A stretch of 64,000 nucleotides of DNA from Agelas oroides (taxonomy: Eukaryota; Porifera; Demospongiae; Agelasida; Agelasidae), in NCBI GenBank assembly GCA_949130485.1, contig OX422184.1:1838117-1902116 (forward strand). The letters are read 5' to 3'. The notes under the pieces are model-generated. The model did not search any database. It was not told the DNA's origin and was given only the letters and a program-made list of their open reading frames with translations. Shown one piece after another: positions 38,501 to 49,000 of this stretch (positions are counted from its first letter, which is position 1; every line of letters starts with the position of its first letter). Made by a program: the position numbers and the translations under genes.

Positions 38501-41500
38501 ACCAAACTATCGACACGAAAATAAAAACACAAATTTATGCAAGGCCTCTTGATAAAATACATCCAGGAATTAGCAAAAAGCTCTTACAGATTCAGTGGTT
38601 CCATGCGCTTTGCGTTGGTGGGTGTGGGGGGGCGGGGGGGGGGGGGGGGGGGGGGGAATGAATGATCGATTGCTGACTGTATCTCTGGCTCTCAAATAGC
38701 TACAAACATTGGACAGAAATTAGCAGGAAGAGAGCCTCAAAGCCAACAATATATTACAGCTAGTTTGTTCCCACACAACTGTACACTACCAGAATATTGC
38801 ATGAATAGGCATCGGTGCTTAAATCCTGATTTTACGGTATGTGAATTAAATGGTTAAAAGAGGTTTTACTCTAGAATGTGACTGCCACTGTTGATTATCG
38901 TACCTTCTCTTTGATGACTTCAGTGAATGGACAGTTGGTAACAGCAGGGGGTTGCTGAGTCAGCTCTTTAGTATCCATGGACACCATTGGTGACATAGAG
39001 AAGGCATACAGGTACTGCAAAGAGGATTGTGTTTGTAAACTACTTTGCATACTGTCAGTAAATTACTTTGTACACTGTCAGTGAGCTACTTTGCATACAG
39101 TCAGTAAACTACTTTGCATACTGTCAGTAAACTACTTTGCAAGTGAAAAAATAAAAGGTTCTGGAAACGAGGTTAATAGCCCACCCTGTTCTTCTTGTCA
39201 GGATTTCCAACTTCAGCAACAGATATGAACCTGGTCACGTGTTGCTGTCCTTCCTGCAACACTTGATGGTTCCTGAGAAACAAGAGAAACACACACCCAC
39301 AGACTTACATGCATTTTGTGTTCATGATACACATACCCAACCTGTAAGGAGTCCTTTCATAGAACCTATGGTGCTTTCCAGCAAAATGATATCTTGGTTT
39401 GACAGCCATTGCCAATCGACTCACTGGCTCTGCTCCAACGTACTTCATATCCAGGCTCTCCTAAAGTGGTAGAGATTAGTCTGTGCTACTGGCCTGGTAT
39501 TGATGACAAATTTAGTAGAGTTCTTCACACGCAAGCTCTCATCAAGAATGCATAAGGACATCATCTTCATCCAATAAAATGATGTCCTCATGTGCTCTTG
39601 ACATGAAAGAATAAAAATCAAGGCTGAGTATGCTTTGATGGCACAGTTACCAAAGGCTCTTGTGGTGGGTGCCAAACTAAACAATTGTAATGGAGGAGTC
39701 TGGAAACAAGGCTATCAGTGCTGAACTAACAAATGTATGGCTCTTGGTGCCAGCACTGGCAGGCTTCCTGTGCCCATCTGGGCACCCACTAGGGGGTGTG
39801 CGGATTATGCTGGCAATTACATCATTTAATTAAAGTTTTGCGGAAACTTGGCTATGTGGTGATTCTGTGATGTCGACGACTAGCCCCGTTGACGAGAGTC
39901 GAACGGCTGGCAGCAGCTCACAGGTCATCTCTTCTTCTCCAATGTCCTTACTAAGCAAACTTCGAGCTCCTAAACAATTGGAATTAATGCGGAAGTGGAA
40001 GGTTAGGGTATGTGCACCGCCAAACACTGGTGCTAGAAAAAGCGGCAAACTTGTTTGACCGCCGAAGGAGGTGAGTGCGGTGCAGAGTGCTAAGGAGTTT
40101 GCAGGTGTTTGAGCATATAATAGGGGCATTTGTAGAGCATAATAGGTATATAGATTTTTGGAGCAGTGCAGCATAGCATAATAGGTAGATTTTTGAGCAC
40201 AATCAGCCTACCCCTAGCACCCACCCAATGATGATCCAGATGAGATCCATGACTCTCATCAGAAGGAAGCAATTACATATCACTTCCTGTCAGTTTTTGC
40301 CTACTGATTTAGTTACAGTTGCCCTGTACAGGCTCCACAATGAAACCACATGTGGGATAGTCTTACAGGAGGAGAGGTGTAGTTCTCCACACCCTTTGGC
40401 CACTCAGAAGTGAGAAGAAGGTCAACGCCATGGAAACCATCTGCCTCGCTGTAACTCTCCATACTAGCAATGTCCTGCTCTGTGAAGTAGGGATGCTGGG
40501 TGTGGGAGAATGAAAGAATAGAAGATTTATATGGGAGACTGATGCGACGGGTGTGTGGATGAATGGTAGAAGGCTGGTAGAAGACTGTATGAATGGTATC
40601 ATAGACTGGTATGTGAGAATGAGAACAGGAGATAGACTGATATGGAGAATGTGACGTGTGTGGAAGAATGGTAGAAGGCTGGTATGAAAGCATGGTGTGG
40701 GAGATGGTATGGGAGAATCGAACACATAGGACTTAAAACAGGGGGAAGTCAGTCACCTACCAGACCTCCATCTGTGTTCTTCTTCCCAAACTCTCTTCTG
40801 TCATAGCTGCCACTGACATAGGCAATCTGCATACCAGAAGAGGTAGTGTACACCCCTCGCTGCCCTGAGGAAGGAGGGAAGGAGGATAGTATTTAAGCAA
40901 CAACAGGAAGAGGGGAGAAAAGAAGAGAGGGAGGGAAGGAGGAAGGGAAAGGGGGAGGGGGGAAAAGGGAGGGAGAAGAAAGGGGAGGAGCAGGAAGGAA
41001 AGGAGGGATAGTGAGGGAGGATGGAAGGAAGGAGAGAGAGAGGATGAGTGAATAAGGAGAGATTCATTCACTCACCCAGGCAGGTGACATTGGGGCACAG
41101 TTCTCCTCCATCTGCACTGAGCCCCTCAAAGAACTGAGCGTGCTCAGTAGAGCAGGGGCCAAGGATAAATGTTGCTATGGGAACTGAATCAACATAGTAC
41201 TCTCATGGTGAATAAATGGATATAAGTAACAAACACGAGATTTGGTAAAAATGTAAAACCATTCTATAATACACATAATATGAATATCTGCTCAAAATTG
41301 AATCGTTTTCGGACAGCTCCATAGTATGAGTGTAATGCCCTTTTTGAATAGTAAAATTAAGCATTCCATTTACCAGCATCCATCCTCGACATGTGAAAAT
41401 GTACCACTGAACGTACATCGAGCTACAGGGCCTATTCAAACTTTGTGCACTCTAGATAAAACATGAATCATGCAAAGCAAGCTAATGGGGGCTGCTGTAC

Positions 41501-43603
41501 TGCTTTCTTCTTGCCACTCAAAATAGTGTCTCCATTCATTGTCTGTTTCGTGGGTAAGTATAAAATGCAGAGCCTAAAATTTCTAAAACCACTACTGGGT
41601 CATTACAGACATTAGGGCCATTGCAAGTATTGGCACCAAAATATGTTTTTCCTTACCTTTCTCTCTCCCCTCTACGTACTCTTTCCACTGTTGCTGACAC
41701 TCTGGTGTGGTGTTGAAAAATGATCCCACACAAAGTAGCATCTGCAGATGGCGATACAGCAGGCTTGAGTCCATTACGCCAGCACAGTTTTGAAGCTATC
41801 TGGGCAGCAAGCATAATGCTAGTTGCGTGCCCAGACCCCTTTCGAAAAAATTGAGAGGGGTCTGGGCACGAGGCTAGCATAATGCTGGAATAATGCAGTA
41901 GAAAGTGGGAATAACCCAGCTTATGAACCATTACGCAAGAAGGAGCGTCAGACTAGCATATACCCAATTACCCATCCTGTATCCAATCACACTTTAAAAA
42001 CGCACCTTATATGGTTTAACCTACTTGTAGCTTTGAGGTTGCTACCGTGACTACTATGGATTCTCAAGAGCCCGCCTGCTGTGACAAAGTCACCTGCTTG
42101 GAAGTAGGTGCAAACATGCAGCTACCTTATAAGGCGCGGTTTGGAGGCGTCAAATTCGGCAGAGGATGGGGCCAACTTAGTTTGACGCTCCTTCGCTCCG
42201 CTTCGGATCCACGTAGTGTGACAGAATGCATCATTACTCACTTCAGGACCATGTTATGCTATAAACAAATGTTGATATGGTCACTTGTTACAGTTTATTT
42301 CAGAGTGAATGTTGTGTACTCTGTGACCAGTGCCTATCAGCAGTAACACACCTCCTGTTGGTGAATCTTCAAGCAAACTCAGGGCCGTAGCCATCAGGTT
42401 TGAAGTGGTCAGGTTCATAGTGCGTGTGTAAGCACCCTACAACTTGGTGGGTCTGGGGGCATGCTCCCACAAAATTTTTGTAACTTACCCGTTAGAGGCA
42501 ATGAGATTGCTTCTGAGACCATTTTTGGGCCAATGCGATGCTTCACGGAGGCCAGATGACAGAGTTTCACATGTATGAATAGCTTTCTGCCCATTGCATC
42601 GTATACAGCACTGGTTTCGGCTTTTCGATTGTTCGCTTACCTCGCAAGCCACATCCTTCGCAGATGAGGTTTGCGAGACTAATCGTTCGCTTGTTAGAAC
42701 AGGAAAGTTGTTGGAAGTAAGGCTCGGAAGAGTTCTTTCGCACTGTTTGCAGCCATCTCGCAAGTTTCAACATGTCACCTGTGTGCTTGGGAGCCTTGCA
42801 TGGCCATCCGCCGAGCAATGGCGTTAATTGGTAACGCCAAGCAAGCCACGAGTGAGGGAAAAAGTGGTCCGGTTGAAACCGGACTAACCGGACCGGCAGC
42901 TACGGCCCTGAAACTACATGATTGATTTTATGCTGAGATCCAGAAACTACATGCACAATTTGTGTAAGTCCCTGAATCCAAGTTTCCACGAAATCCACAG
43001 AATACACAATGTTCAAACAGAACTGAAATCGATTTGTAAAATAGTTCAATCTGGATCGAGCCCAAACTAGCATCTAGCTTGGTCTTGTAAACCAGACCCA
43101 CTCCTGTAAAATGAGAAGGGTGTGCATGGTGAACTGTGTATACAAGCTGTGTCCTGCCACACCATGTAGTGTTGTCCAATCACATTGCAGTAATTTGTCA
43201 CATGACGCAGTACATCACTGTTTGAGAAGCAACAATGGTCTTATAAAAGGCGACAGAGAGCCAGAACATCTTTTACACTACTGCAGGAGTTGTAAAAACA
43301 CTTCAACTAATACTTCATGAGGTGTGTGTGTACTTCACAACAGATCGCATTATTAGAAATCTGGTTACATATGTCACCCAGCTAAATGTAACTGCATTCC
43401 CGTGGGACACAGCTTGCATCCATTGTCGACCACACCCTTCTGCTTTTTGCAGAAGTGGGTCTGGCTTGTGAGACTAGGTGCAGTTGTTAGATGAGGCATA
43501 ACTCTAACCAGTGCACACCTCAAATGGTCCAGTCTTCTTGAGTATGTTCTGCACTCGGGAAAACAAGAGCTTGAAGTTGCCTAGCACATCTCCTGATACC
43601 AGG
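32589..43603 (-). CDS. CWF19L1: CWF19-like protein 1 (CWF19L1)
   Basis: Fifteen minus-strand exons were rebuilt, in 5' to 3' order: 43519-43603, 41657-41741, 41076-41183, 40761-40864, 40367-40495, 39342-39460, 39185-39272, 38904-39014, 37873-37978, 36379-36548, 35765-35857, 35099-35215, 33960-34073, 33460-33557 and 32589-32724. Frames agree at all junctions, giving 553 complete codons before the stop at 32589-32591. Only a short first coding exon with the ATG (a few residues) was not found; it should lie between 43604 and 44490. Landmarks are an N-terminal [14 protein letters not shown] segment (metallophosphatase-like domain), [21 protein letters not shown] and KPRYHF. A short Gln run in a basic linker follows, then the CwfJ C-terminal domains: [38 protein letters not shown] and FPLQFGREVLASP. 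The family is linked to spliceosome/debranching complexes and RNA metabolism. The match runs the full length of the human protein as I know it. Confidence 0.93.
32950..33345. mobile_element. MITE-like element in the last CWF19L1 intron
   Basis: GGCCAGAGGAGGTACGACA near 32953 and its near-exact complement TGTCGTACCTCCTCTGACC near 33318 bound about 390 bp of non-coding sequence. Confidence 0.55.
36316..36371. mobile_element. Small foldback element abutting a CWF19L1 splice donor
   Basis: Outer ends TAGCCTCAT and ATGAGTCTA surround an inner stem CATCCTCCCCCA / TGGGGGAGGATG. The plus-strand right end lies seven bases from the donor GT of the exon 36379-36548, read on the minus strand. No clear target duplication is seen. 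Confidence 0.65.
36911..37022. repeat. Minisatellite GGGTGGGGCATTTATGGCTTA
   Basis: Four to five copies of a 25-28-bp unit lie in the CWF19L1 intron between exons 37873 and 36379. Confidence 0.85.
38036..38100 (-). mobile_element. tRNA-like SINE fragment
   Basis: On the minus strand, TTCTCAGTGGGTAAGAGCAT (A-box-like) and CCAGGTTCGGATTC (B-box-like) are spaced as in a tRNA. The arms do not pair well, so a SINE remnant is preferred over a gene. Confidence 0.45.
38277..38838. mobile_element. MITE-like element with ACCGTAAAATCAG ends and internal TAGGCACCC repeats
   Basis: ACCGTAAAATCAG at the left end and CTGATTTTACGGT at the right end bound about 560 bp. The interior has repeated ATAGGCACCC / ATAAGCACCC motifs and a G homopolymer. 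It sits in a CWF19L1 intron. Confidence 0.65.
38634..38656. repeat. Poly-G run of 23
   Basis: An uninterrupted G tract follows further G-rich sequence (GGTGTGGGGGGGC). The exact length is suspect because homopolymers of this size are hard to sequence. Confidence 0.9.
40868..41045. repeat. Homopurine tract filling a CWF19L1 intron
   Basis: Nearly pure A/G on the plus strand with GGGAGGAAGG-type units. On the transcribed (minus) sense strand this makes the 211-bp intron 40865-41075 almost entirely pyrimidine. Confidence 0.85.
41820..41876. mobile_element. Small foldback element with perfect 9-bp target duplication
   Basis: TAGTTGCGTGCCCAGACCCCT and AGGGGTCTGGGCACGAGGCTA (one base shown per position, arms of 21) enclose about 15 bases. 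GCATAATGC is repeated exactly on both sides (41811-41819 and 41877-41885). Confidence 0.8.
41938..42196. mobile_element. MITE-like element with AAGGAGCGTCARACTA ends
   Basis: AAGGAGCGTCAGACTA at the left and TAGTTTGACGCTCCTT at the right bound about 258 bp with no clear coding content, in the CWF19L1 intron upstream of exon 41657-41741. Confidence 0.5.
42380..42910. mobile_element. Non-autonomous DNA transposon, CAGGGCCGTAGC ends, AAACT target duplication
   Basis: Ends CAGGGCCGTAGC and GCTACGGCCCTG are exact complements. AAACT directly flanks both sides (42375-42379 and 42911-42915). The minus strand holds open stretches at 42485-42818 with splice-donor-like ends, possibly remnants of an element gene, but no transposase motif is recognised. 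Confidence 0.7.
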
Positions 43604-43874
43604 CTGGGGGAGTTAAGAGATATGCAACTTTATGTGCATGTGCTTAGACACATCTGGTCAAAGAGCTCTCCCCTCAGGTTTGCAAGATGAGAGTACTTAG
43701 GCCATACCAAATCGATTTTATGTTTCACGGATTGCTTAGGTCAGAAACATGACCCGGTAGGCAGGCAAAAAAAATAAAAATAAAAATGACCAAACTTCTC
43801 ATTAATTTAATTAAATACCGCTCAGCCACACAAAACTGCTCGCCATCCTCCATCCTTGCCACGTGGTGAGTACT

Positions 43875-43947
43875 TAGCCTCATTTCCAGGCCTTCCTGCG
43901 TTCGTCGCGTTCAGTGACGAACGCAGGAAGGCCTGAGAACAAGGCTA
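43875..43947. mobile_element. Small foldback element with 9-bp target duplication
   Basis: TAGCCTCATTTCCAGG opens the element and CCTGAGAACAAGGCTA closes it. The inner stem CCTTCCTGCGTTCGTC / GACGAACGCAGGAAGG is perfect. GTGAGTACT on the left and GTGAGTAAT on the right match at 8 of 9 positions. Confidence 0.78.
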
Positions 43948-44492
43948 GTGAGTAATGGATTACGTGTACAATTTTTACATTTTTTTTTCAATTTTCAAAA
44001 AAAAAGACCCGGCCGGATCCGTGAAACATAAAATCAATTTGGTATGGCCTTATGAACAAGCAAACAAGCCCACAATCTTGCAACCTGATTCATGAGCACA
44101 TTGGAACTAAATGTATCATGGATATAGCACGAGTAAAGTGCTGCAATCAGTTACATGTAACTCACATTCTCATTATTTCAACTCCTTTTCAGGGTCTGTA
44201 GTGTGTATTCTCAATTAATGCACACCATACATGGCAAGGTCAAAGTTTAAAGTTCAAAGGTCAAGATGCACAGCGGTGACGCGGGTAACCACGGAATGGT
44301 CTTGGTTCTGTGGTTCTCAGTGCTTTTTATCTAGACTGACTGGTGTTGACTACTTATGCATCCAGCAGTGAGGCTGGAGGGAAGAAATCCATAGTGTGCT
44401 AAACCGTCTTGTACCCAGATTATCAGACTGCGAACTACCTCAAATGAAAACTTGATAAACTGAAGTTCATTTCTGCTTCTGTGTGAGGTGGC

Positions 44493-45611
44493 ATGCGTCC
44501 TAATAAACTAATAGTTGCTGTAATTTCAGTCACCTGGCTGCTAATCCTCTGGCTTTTGATAGCATTCATCTCAGAGGAAAGAAAATTGTCTGCAAGATTA
44601 TCAAGAGATATGAAGGACACCGAAAAACAGTTTGCCATTTGCCGTGAACCATCACCTTTTCAGACATACAAATCTCTAAAAGTATGTTCCCCAGGTTTTA
44701 TATGGCAGCAAGGAAAGTGTGTTCAGTGCCCTAGGGGGACATTTGGTTTACCGCAGTGGACAGTCTGTGAAAATCTCCTAACCTGTGATGACATTTTACA
44801 TGAAGTTAGGATTAGTAAACTACTGCATACCCTTGGAAACTGGCACTATTATCAAGCTGAGTGGAAGGGATATGAGGTTGTGTATGGAAAGATCCACAAC
44901 GAAAATGTAGCCATAAATTCTAACGCCATACTGGCGCTTTCCCCCCATCCAAACCAGCTCTACCCAATTGGTTTCTGTGAAGAGCAAAGAGCTGTTGTGT
45001 TTAGCATAGATCAGTGGAGAGGTACCCACAGTGTGGGTTCAGTAAGTGAACTGAATACTATTCTTTCCCAAACTGGTTGTAATAACTGGATGGTCAGGTT
45101 TCAACTCTGTCTCGACTACATCCGGATTTTGTATCACTTGCACACTGAGCCAAGTGGACCCTATGTTCTCTGCAACAGTCACAGTTTAGAGCTTATTCTA
45201 TCTCAGTTTCTCATTTCTGCAGACTTGCGGATGTTGCTTGTAAACTATGACAACTTACCTCAAGTAAGGGTTGGTACTAGCAACACTACAAGTCCTAAAT
45301 CTCTTGTGAAATGCAGCACGACTGAACTAAAGAATAATTTTGTAGCTCCTGAGCAGAAATGGCCACTGAACAAACTGAAAGTGTTTAATTCAGATGAACA
45401 ACCTGGATACAACGAAAAAACTGATGTGTGGAAAATTCCTGATGTTGCAAAAGTGTTACTTGGTGCAGATTCGCTAAAAACAGAACACATTGTGGACTAT
45501 TTGGTTGCTGTCCACCAGAAATGTAAGAGAATCAATCCTGACGAGAGACCAGCTATTAGTGATGTTTTGAAGGAGTATGAAGTAGTGTGGAAGTTACTCA
45601 GTGATGCATAA
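44493..45611 (+). CDS. POMK: POMK-like (protein O-mannose kinase family) membrane protein, probable pseudokinase
   Basis: Single-exon 372-residue protein, close to vertebrate POMK (about 350). Residues about 5-27 form a single hydrophobic segment fitting a type II Golgi/ER anchor. A short Cys-containing stem follows (CPRGTFGLPQWTVC), then the kinase fold: LTCDDILHEVR, AEWKGYEVVYGK, FQLCLDYIRILYHLH, FVAPEQKWP, DVWKIPDVAKVLLG and DERPAISDVL. POMK phosphorylates O-mannose glycans on alpha-dystroglycan. Here the segment matching human MCDSND (catalytic Asp204) reads LCNSHS, the following metal-binding-like Asp is also Asn (LLVNYDNLP), and the Gly-rich loop is not conserved. Loss of phosphotransfer is therefore likely, but this rests on my recollection of the human sequence. 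The start is ATG 44493, the first Met before the anchor. Head-to-head with CWF19L1. Confidence 0.85.
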   Translation: MRPNKLIVAVISVTWLLILWLLIAFISEERKLSARLSRDMKDTEKQFAICREPSPFQTYKSLKVCSPGFIWQQGKCVQCPRGTFGLPQWTVCENLLTCDDILHEVRISKLLHTLGNWHYYQAEWKGYEVVYGKIHNENVAINSNAILALSPHPNQLYPIGFCEEQRAVVFSIDQWRGTHSVGSVSELNTILSQTGCNNWMVRFQLCLDYIRILYHLHTEPSGPYVLCNSHSLELILSQFLISADLRMLLVNYDNLPQVRVGTSNTTSPKSLVKCSTTELKNNFVAPEQKWPLNKLKVFNSDEQPGYNEKTDVWKIPDVAKVLLGADSLKTEHIVDYLVAVHQKCKRINPDERPAISDVLKEYEVVWKLLSDA

Positions 45612-46073
45612 ATGTCATGAGAATATTCAACTGTCATGGCAGCTAGCTTGCTGAGAGTGAGTAGGCCTGCTTGCGTAGCCTCATTCTCCAGCCTTCACTC
45701 TCTCGAGCTCCATGCAGTCTTTGATCACTTACAGCAGTGAAGGCCTAGAAACAGTGCTCTTATGCTCCTGGCTTTGTCACAGTAGCTAGCCAGGTGTAAT
45801 ACAAATAATTGCATGGGAAAGTCTGAGTAACAATTGTTTAGGTGGCACTAGGTATGTACAGATTTGAGAGTATATAGCAGTGGAATCCCTCAAACTTAAC
45901 CTAGCCTGAAGCTAAGTCAGCTCACATTTGAGTCTATGACAACATAAAGAGCTTATAGAAATTTATGTTCAGCATTCAAGTCTCAAGGGCGGTTCCCAGT
46001 TGGTTAGTCTCGGACCCAGACTTATTTCCTCACTTCACGTTCAGCCCCGCCCATTTTCGTAAACCGTTTGCAA
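45612..46073. other. Spacer between POMK-like and clan CD genes
   Basis: Contains a degraded member of the TAGCCTCATTCTCCAG foldback family at about 45677-45760. No gene is seen. Confidence 0.5.
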
Positions 46074-49000
46074 ATGGCTACCACGAAATCAGCAGCTACT
46101 TGGTTTATTTTGGTGAGCGGCGGAGAGAAGAGAGCTGAACAAGAAGCAGTCACCAGGAAGGAATTCAAGAAGATTTACAGTACCATTCTTGAGCAGAAGC
46201 TTGCAGACAAAGACCATATTGTATTCCTCAGTGGAGGGCAGGGTACTCGTAGACTGGACCCTGAATTAAAACACACTTATGTTGGGCAGGGAGCAGATTA
46301 TCTTTCCGAAACATTGAGTTCGAATCGCTATTACTCAAGTATTATTTCAGATGTGGACAATGGTTAGTTAGCAACTTAGCATGTGTTTTGACACTCGTGT
46401 CGGAAACTGTGTTTAAGGTGGTTGATATACTGCTGATGTTATTGGGCTATCCCATTAAATTAATCATACACCCCCACAGGAAAGTTAATTTGAAAATACC
46501 TTCAAGACATCATTAAGGCATATATACTGCTGACAGAGCTGTTTATTATGTTGCATCTAGCTTTGTACTATGCATTTGGTTTCTTGTGATCCATTGGCCT
46601 GCCAAGATGTATGAATCCATGGAAGCCTACATGTAGCTAGTATCTTTATTTCCATGCACCTATGTATGTGTTGTGAATCTCCCAAGTCGTACAACTGGAC
46701 TTGCTGGACTTTTTTTTCCAACATGAAAATCTAGTCCCTGGTTTATCTATTATATAGTTAATCTCTATACACTCTAATTTGTATATGCACTGGTTGTTGA
46801 TTTTCTGCAGCTGTTGTAATATTCATTGGCCATGGTAACGAACCTGAAAACTGGTCACTGATGCCTCCATCTGCCACTGCACCTGAGCAGACAGGAGACG
46901 ATTTACTGGGAGCACTGGTTTTCTTCCAGGATGACAAGAAAACCCTTTATCGTCCAGGTGTTAGTGGTTTGCCAAAATCAAAGTATACTCTCTTCATATC
47001 ACTTGCATGTTACAGTGGAAATACTTTTCAGAAAGCAATGACAGGTAACTGTTACTTCCCATAGTCATATATATATGACTATTGTGTGTGTGTGTGTGTA
47101 TATATGCAAACAACTGCAATATTGAAATGGTGAAGTTATCATGATAGAGTACTGATTGAAGGCTACTAAAACTCTACCGTGCAAGTTACATAGCAAGGAA
47201 ATACTCTGAAATGACAATTTCGCTATATTACTCAACACATTATGGTTGTTGTAACTATGCAGTGGTTACACTAAGTTGCAGACAGTGGGTTAGTTGTAGG
47301 TTGCCTTATGCAATTAGTAAAATAAATCTTCATAACCACTGTCTCTTCAATGTCTGCAACCAGGTTGTAGTTGAAACAACCACATTGCTTGTACATGTAA
47401 CATATAAGCAAGTATACAAATATCTGTTGGATCAGTATCATTTGTGGAGCAATAAAAAAATTAAATTACTGGTTACTTCTATCTCCATATCTATAAATAT
47501 ACAGAAATTTTATCACAGTGTTTCAATTTGTGTACTATGTTAACCAAATTATGTCACCTGAGGACAATTATTAATACGCATTTCTTACTTGCGTAGTTGA
47601 CCCATGGCGAAAGTCTACAGGTTTGGAGAAACAAAAGAAGCTATCTTCACAAATGATGGCTGTCTGTCTGGCTGATCCTGACCATCCTGCCAGCTATGAC
47701 CCTATTCTTGGACAGGCACTTGCTGACTTCTTCAAGACTGATCAACAGGGAAAGGACAAGACAATAATGCAGTTTTGTGACCACCTACAGGTAATGGACT
47801 GTATGAGTGATATTGAGTTAAGTTTGAGGCCATGCAGCTGTTAGTGTCTATACCAGAAGTAACACGTTTTAGCATATTTCTATCTGATAACCTTTTACAG
47901 TGACAGTTAAAGAAAACTAGTGTGTGGAAGAATAGTAAACTGATCAACTGTTCAATGGCATGAGGCAGAATAGAGGAAACTAAAAATCCAGTAGCTGACG
48001 TCACCGGGAATCATATCCAGGGCCCCTGGCTTGAGCTGCCAGTACTCCATTCACTACAAGACCACCAGGCAACCACCAGCCTTCACAATCCTCTATATAT
48101 GCTGCACAGGTGGTACTGAATTGTCTAGTATGCAATAGTAAACTGTCTTGTACTCTCTTGAATAGGTACTTTGACTTTGTGACCACTGATAATCACTGGA
48201 TTTGTGACCTTAATTTTAATACACTTCTACACTTAGGAGAAGTATCAGACCCATCCTTACTTGCTGGAGATGAAAAGAGAAAATCTTGAACAGACGGTAA
48301 AGTCATTGTGTATTCACAAGAACTGCTGGCGAATGATGATAGATTGCTTCTTCTGTAGGAGGAAGATTATGAATTGGAAAGGAGGGATGCTGCTGAGTGG
48401 GCAGTGAAACAGGTATGCTTACAAGATTATGGCAAGGTTTGCATCCTTATACACTAGTCTTGTGTCAAGCAGCTGTATAGCAGCTCAAATATAGTATTGC
48501 TATTATGCGATGTATAAAATCCTAGTTTACAGATCATTTGCCCCTGACAACATTTCCATACACTCCTTTGTGCATGGACAAATAAACTACTACTATGTTA
48601 AAACAGTATATGTACATGCCTAGTTTGCAGGCTATCTGCCCCGGGCCATCCCTCACGATCTATGGAGAATGTTCCAAGAGGTTGAACATATGAAGAAGAC
48701 TATAGAAGAAACGAAACCAGACGATCTGTCACAAGTAGCCAAAAGTAAGCTATCTCTTTGTTTACATTACAGTGGAGAAAGAGACATTTGATAGCTGCTG
48801 TGGGACAAAGGTTATGATATCAACTGTGTACTGTCAAGTCACAATGTAGCCTTGTTCCCAGGCTCTTGTGTGTGGGCGGCAAGAGCCTGGGAACGAGGCT
48901 AGTCACAATGATGTAACAAGATTGCTAGTAAGCTGTATTGGTATAAGGTGTGTTTACGTACAACTTTATACATGTATGGAAGATCAACACTGTCAGTTGC

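Noticed and set aside
40757..41071. Minus-strand Ser/Pro/Leu-rich 104-codon frame
   Set aside because: Most of it is the pyrimidine-rich intron; only 40761-40864 is coding, and in a different frame, as a CWF19L1 exon.
46068..46073. Start of the clan CD gene six bases upstream of 46074
   Set aside because: The codon there is TTG; the first ATG in frame is at 46074.
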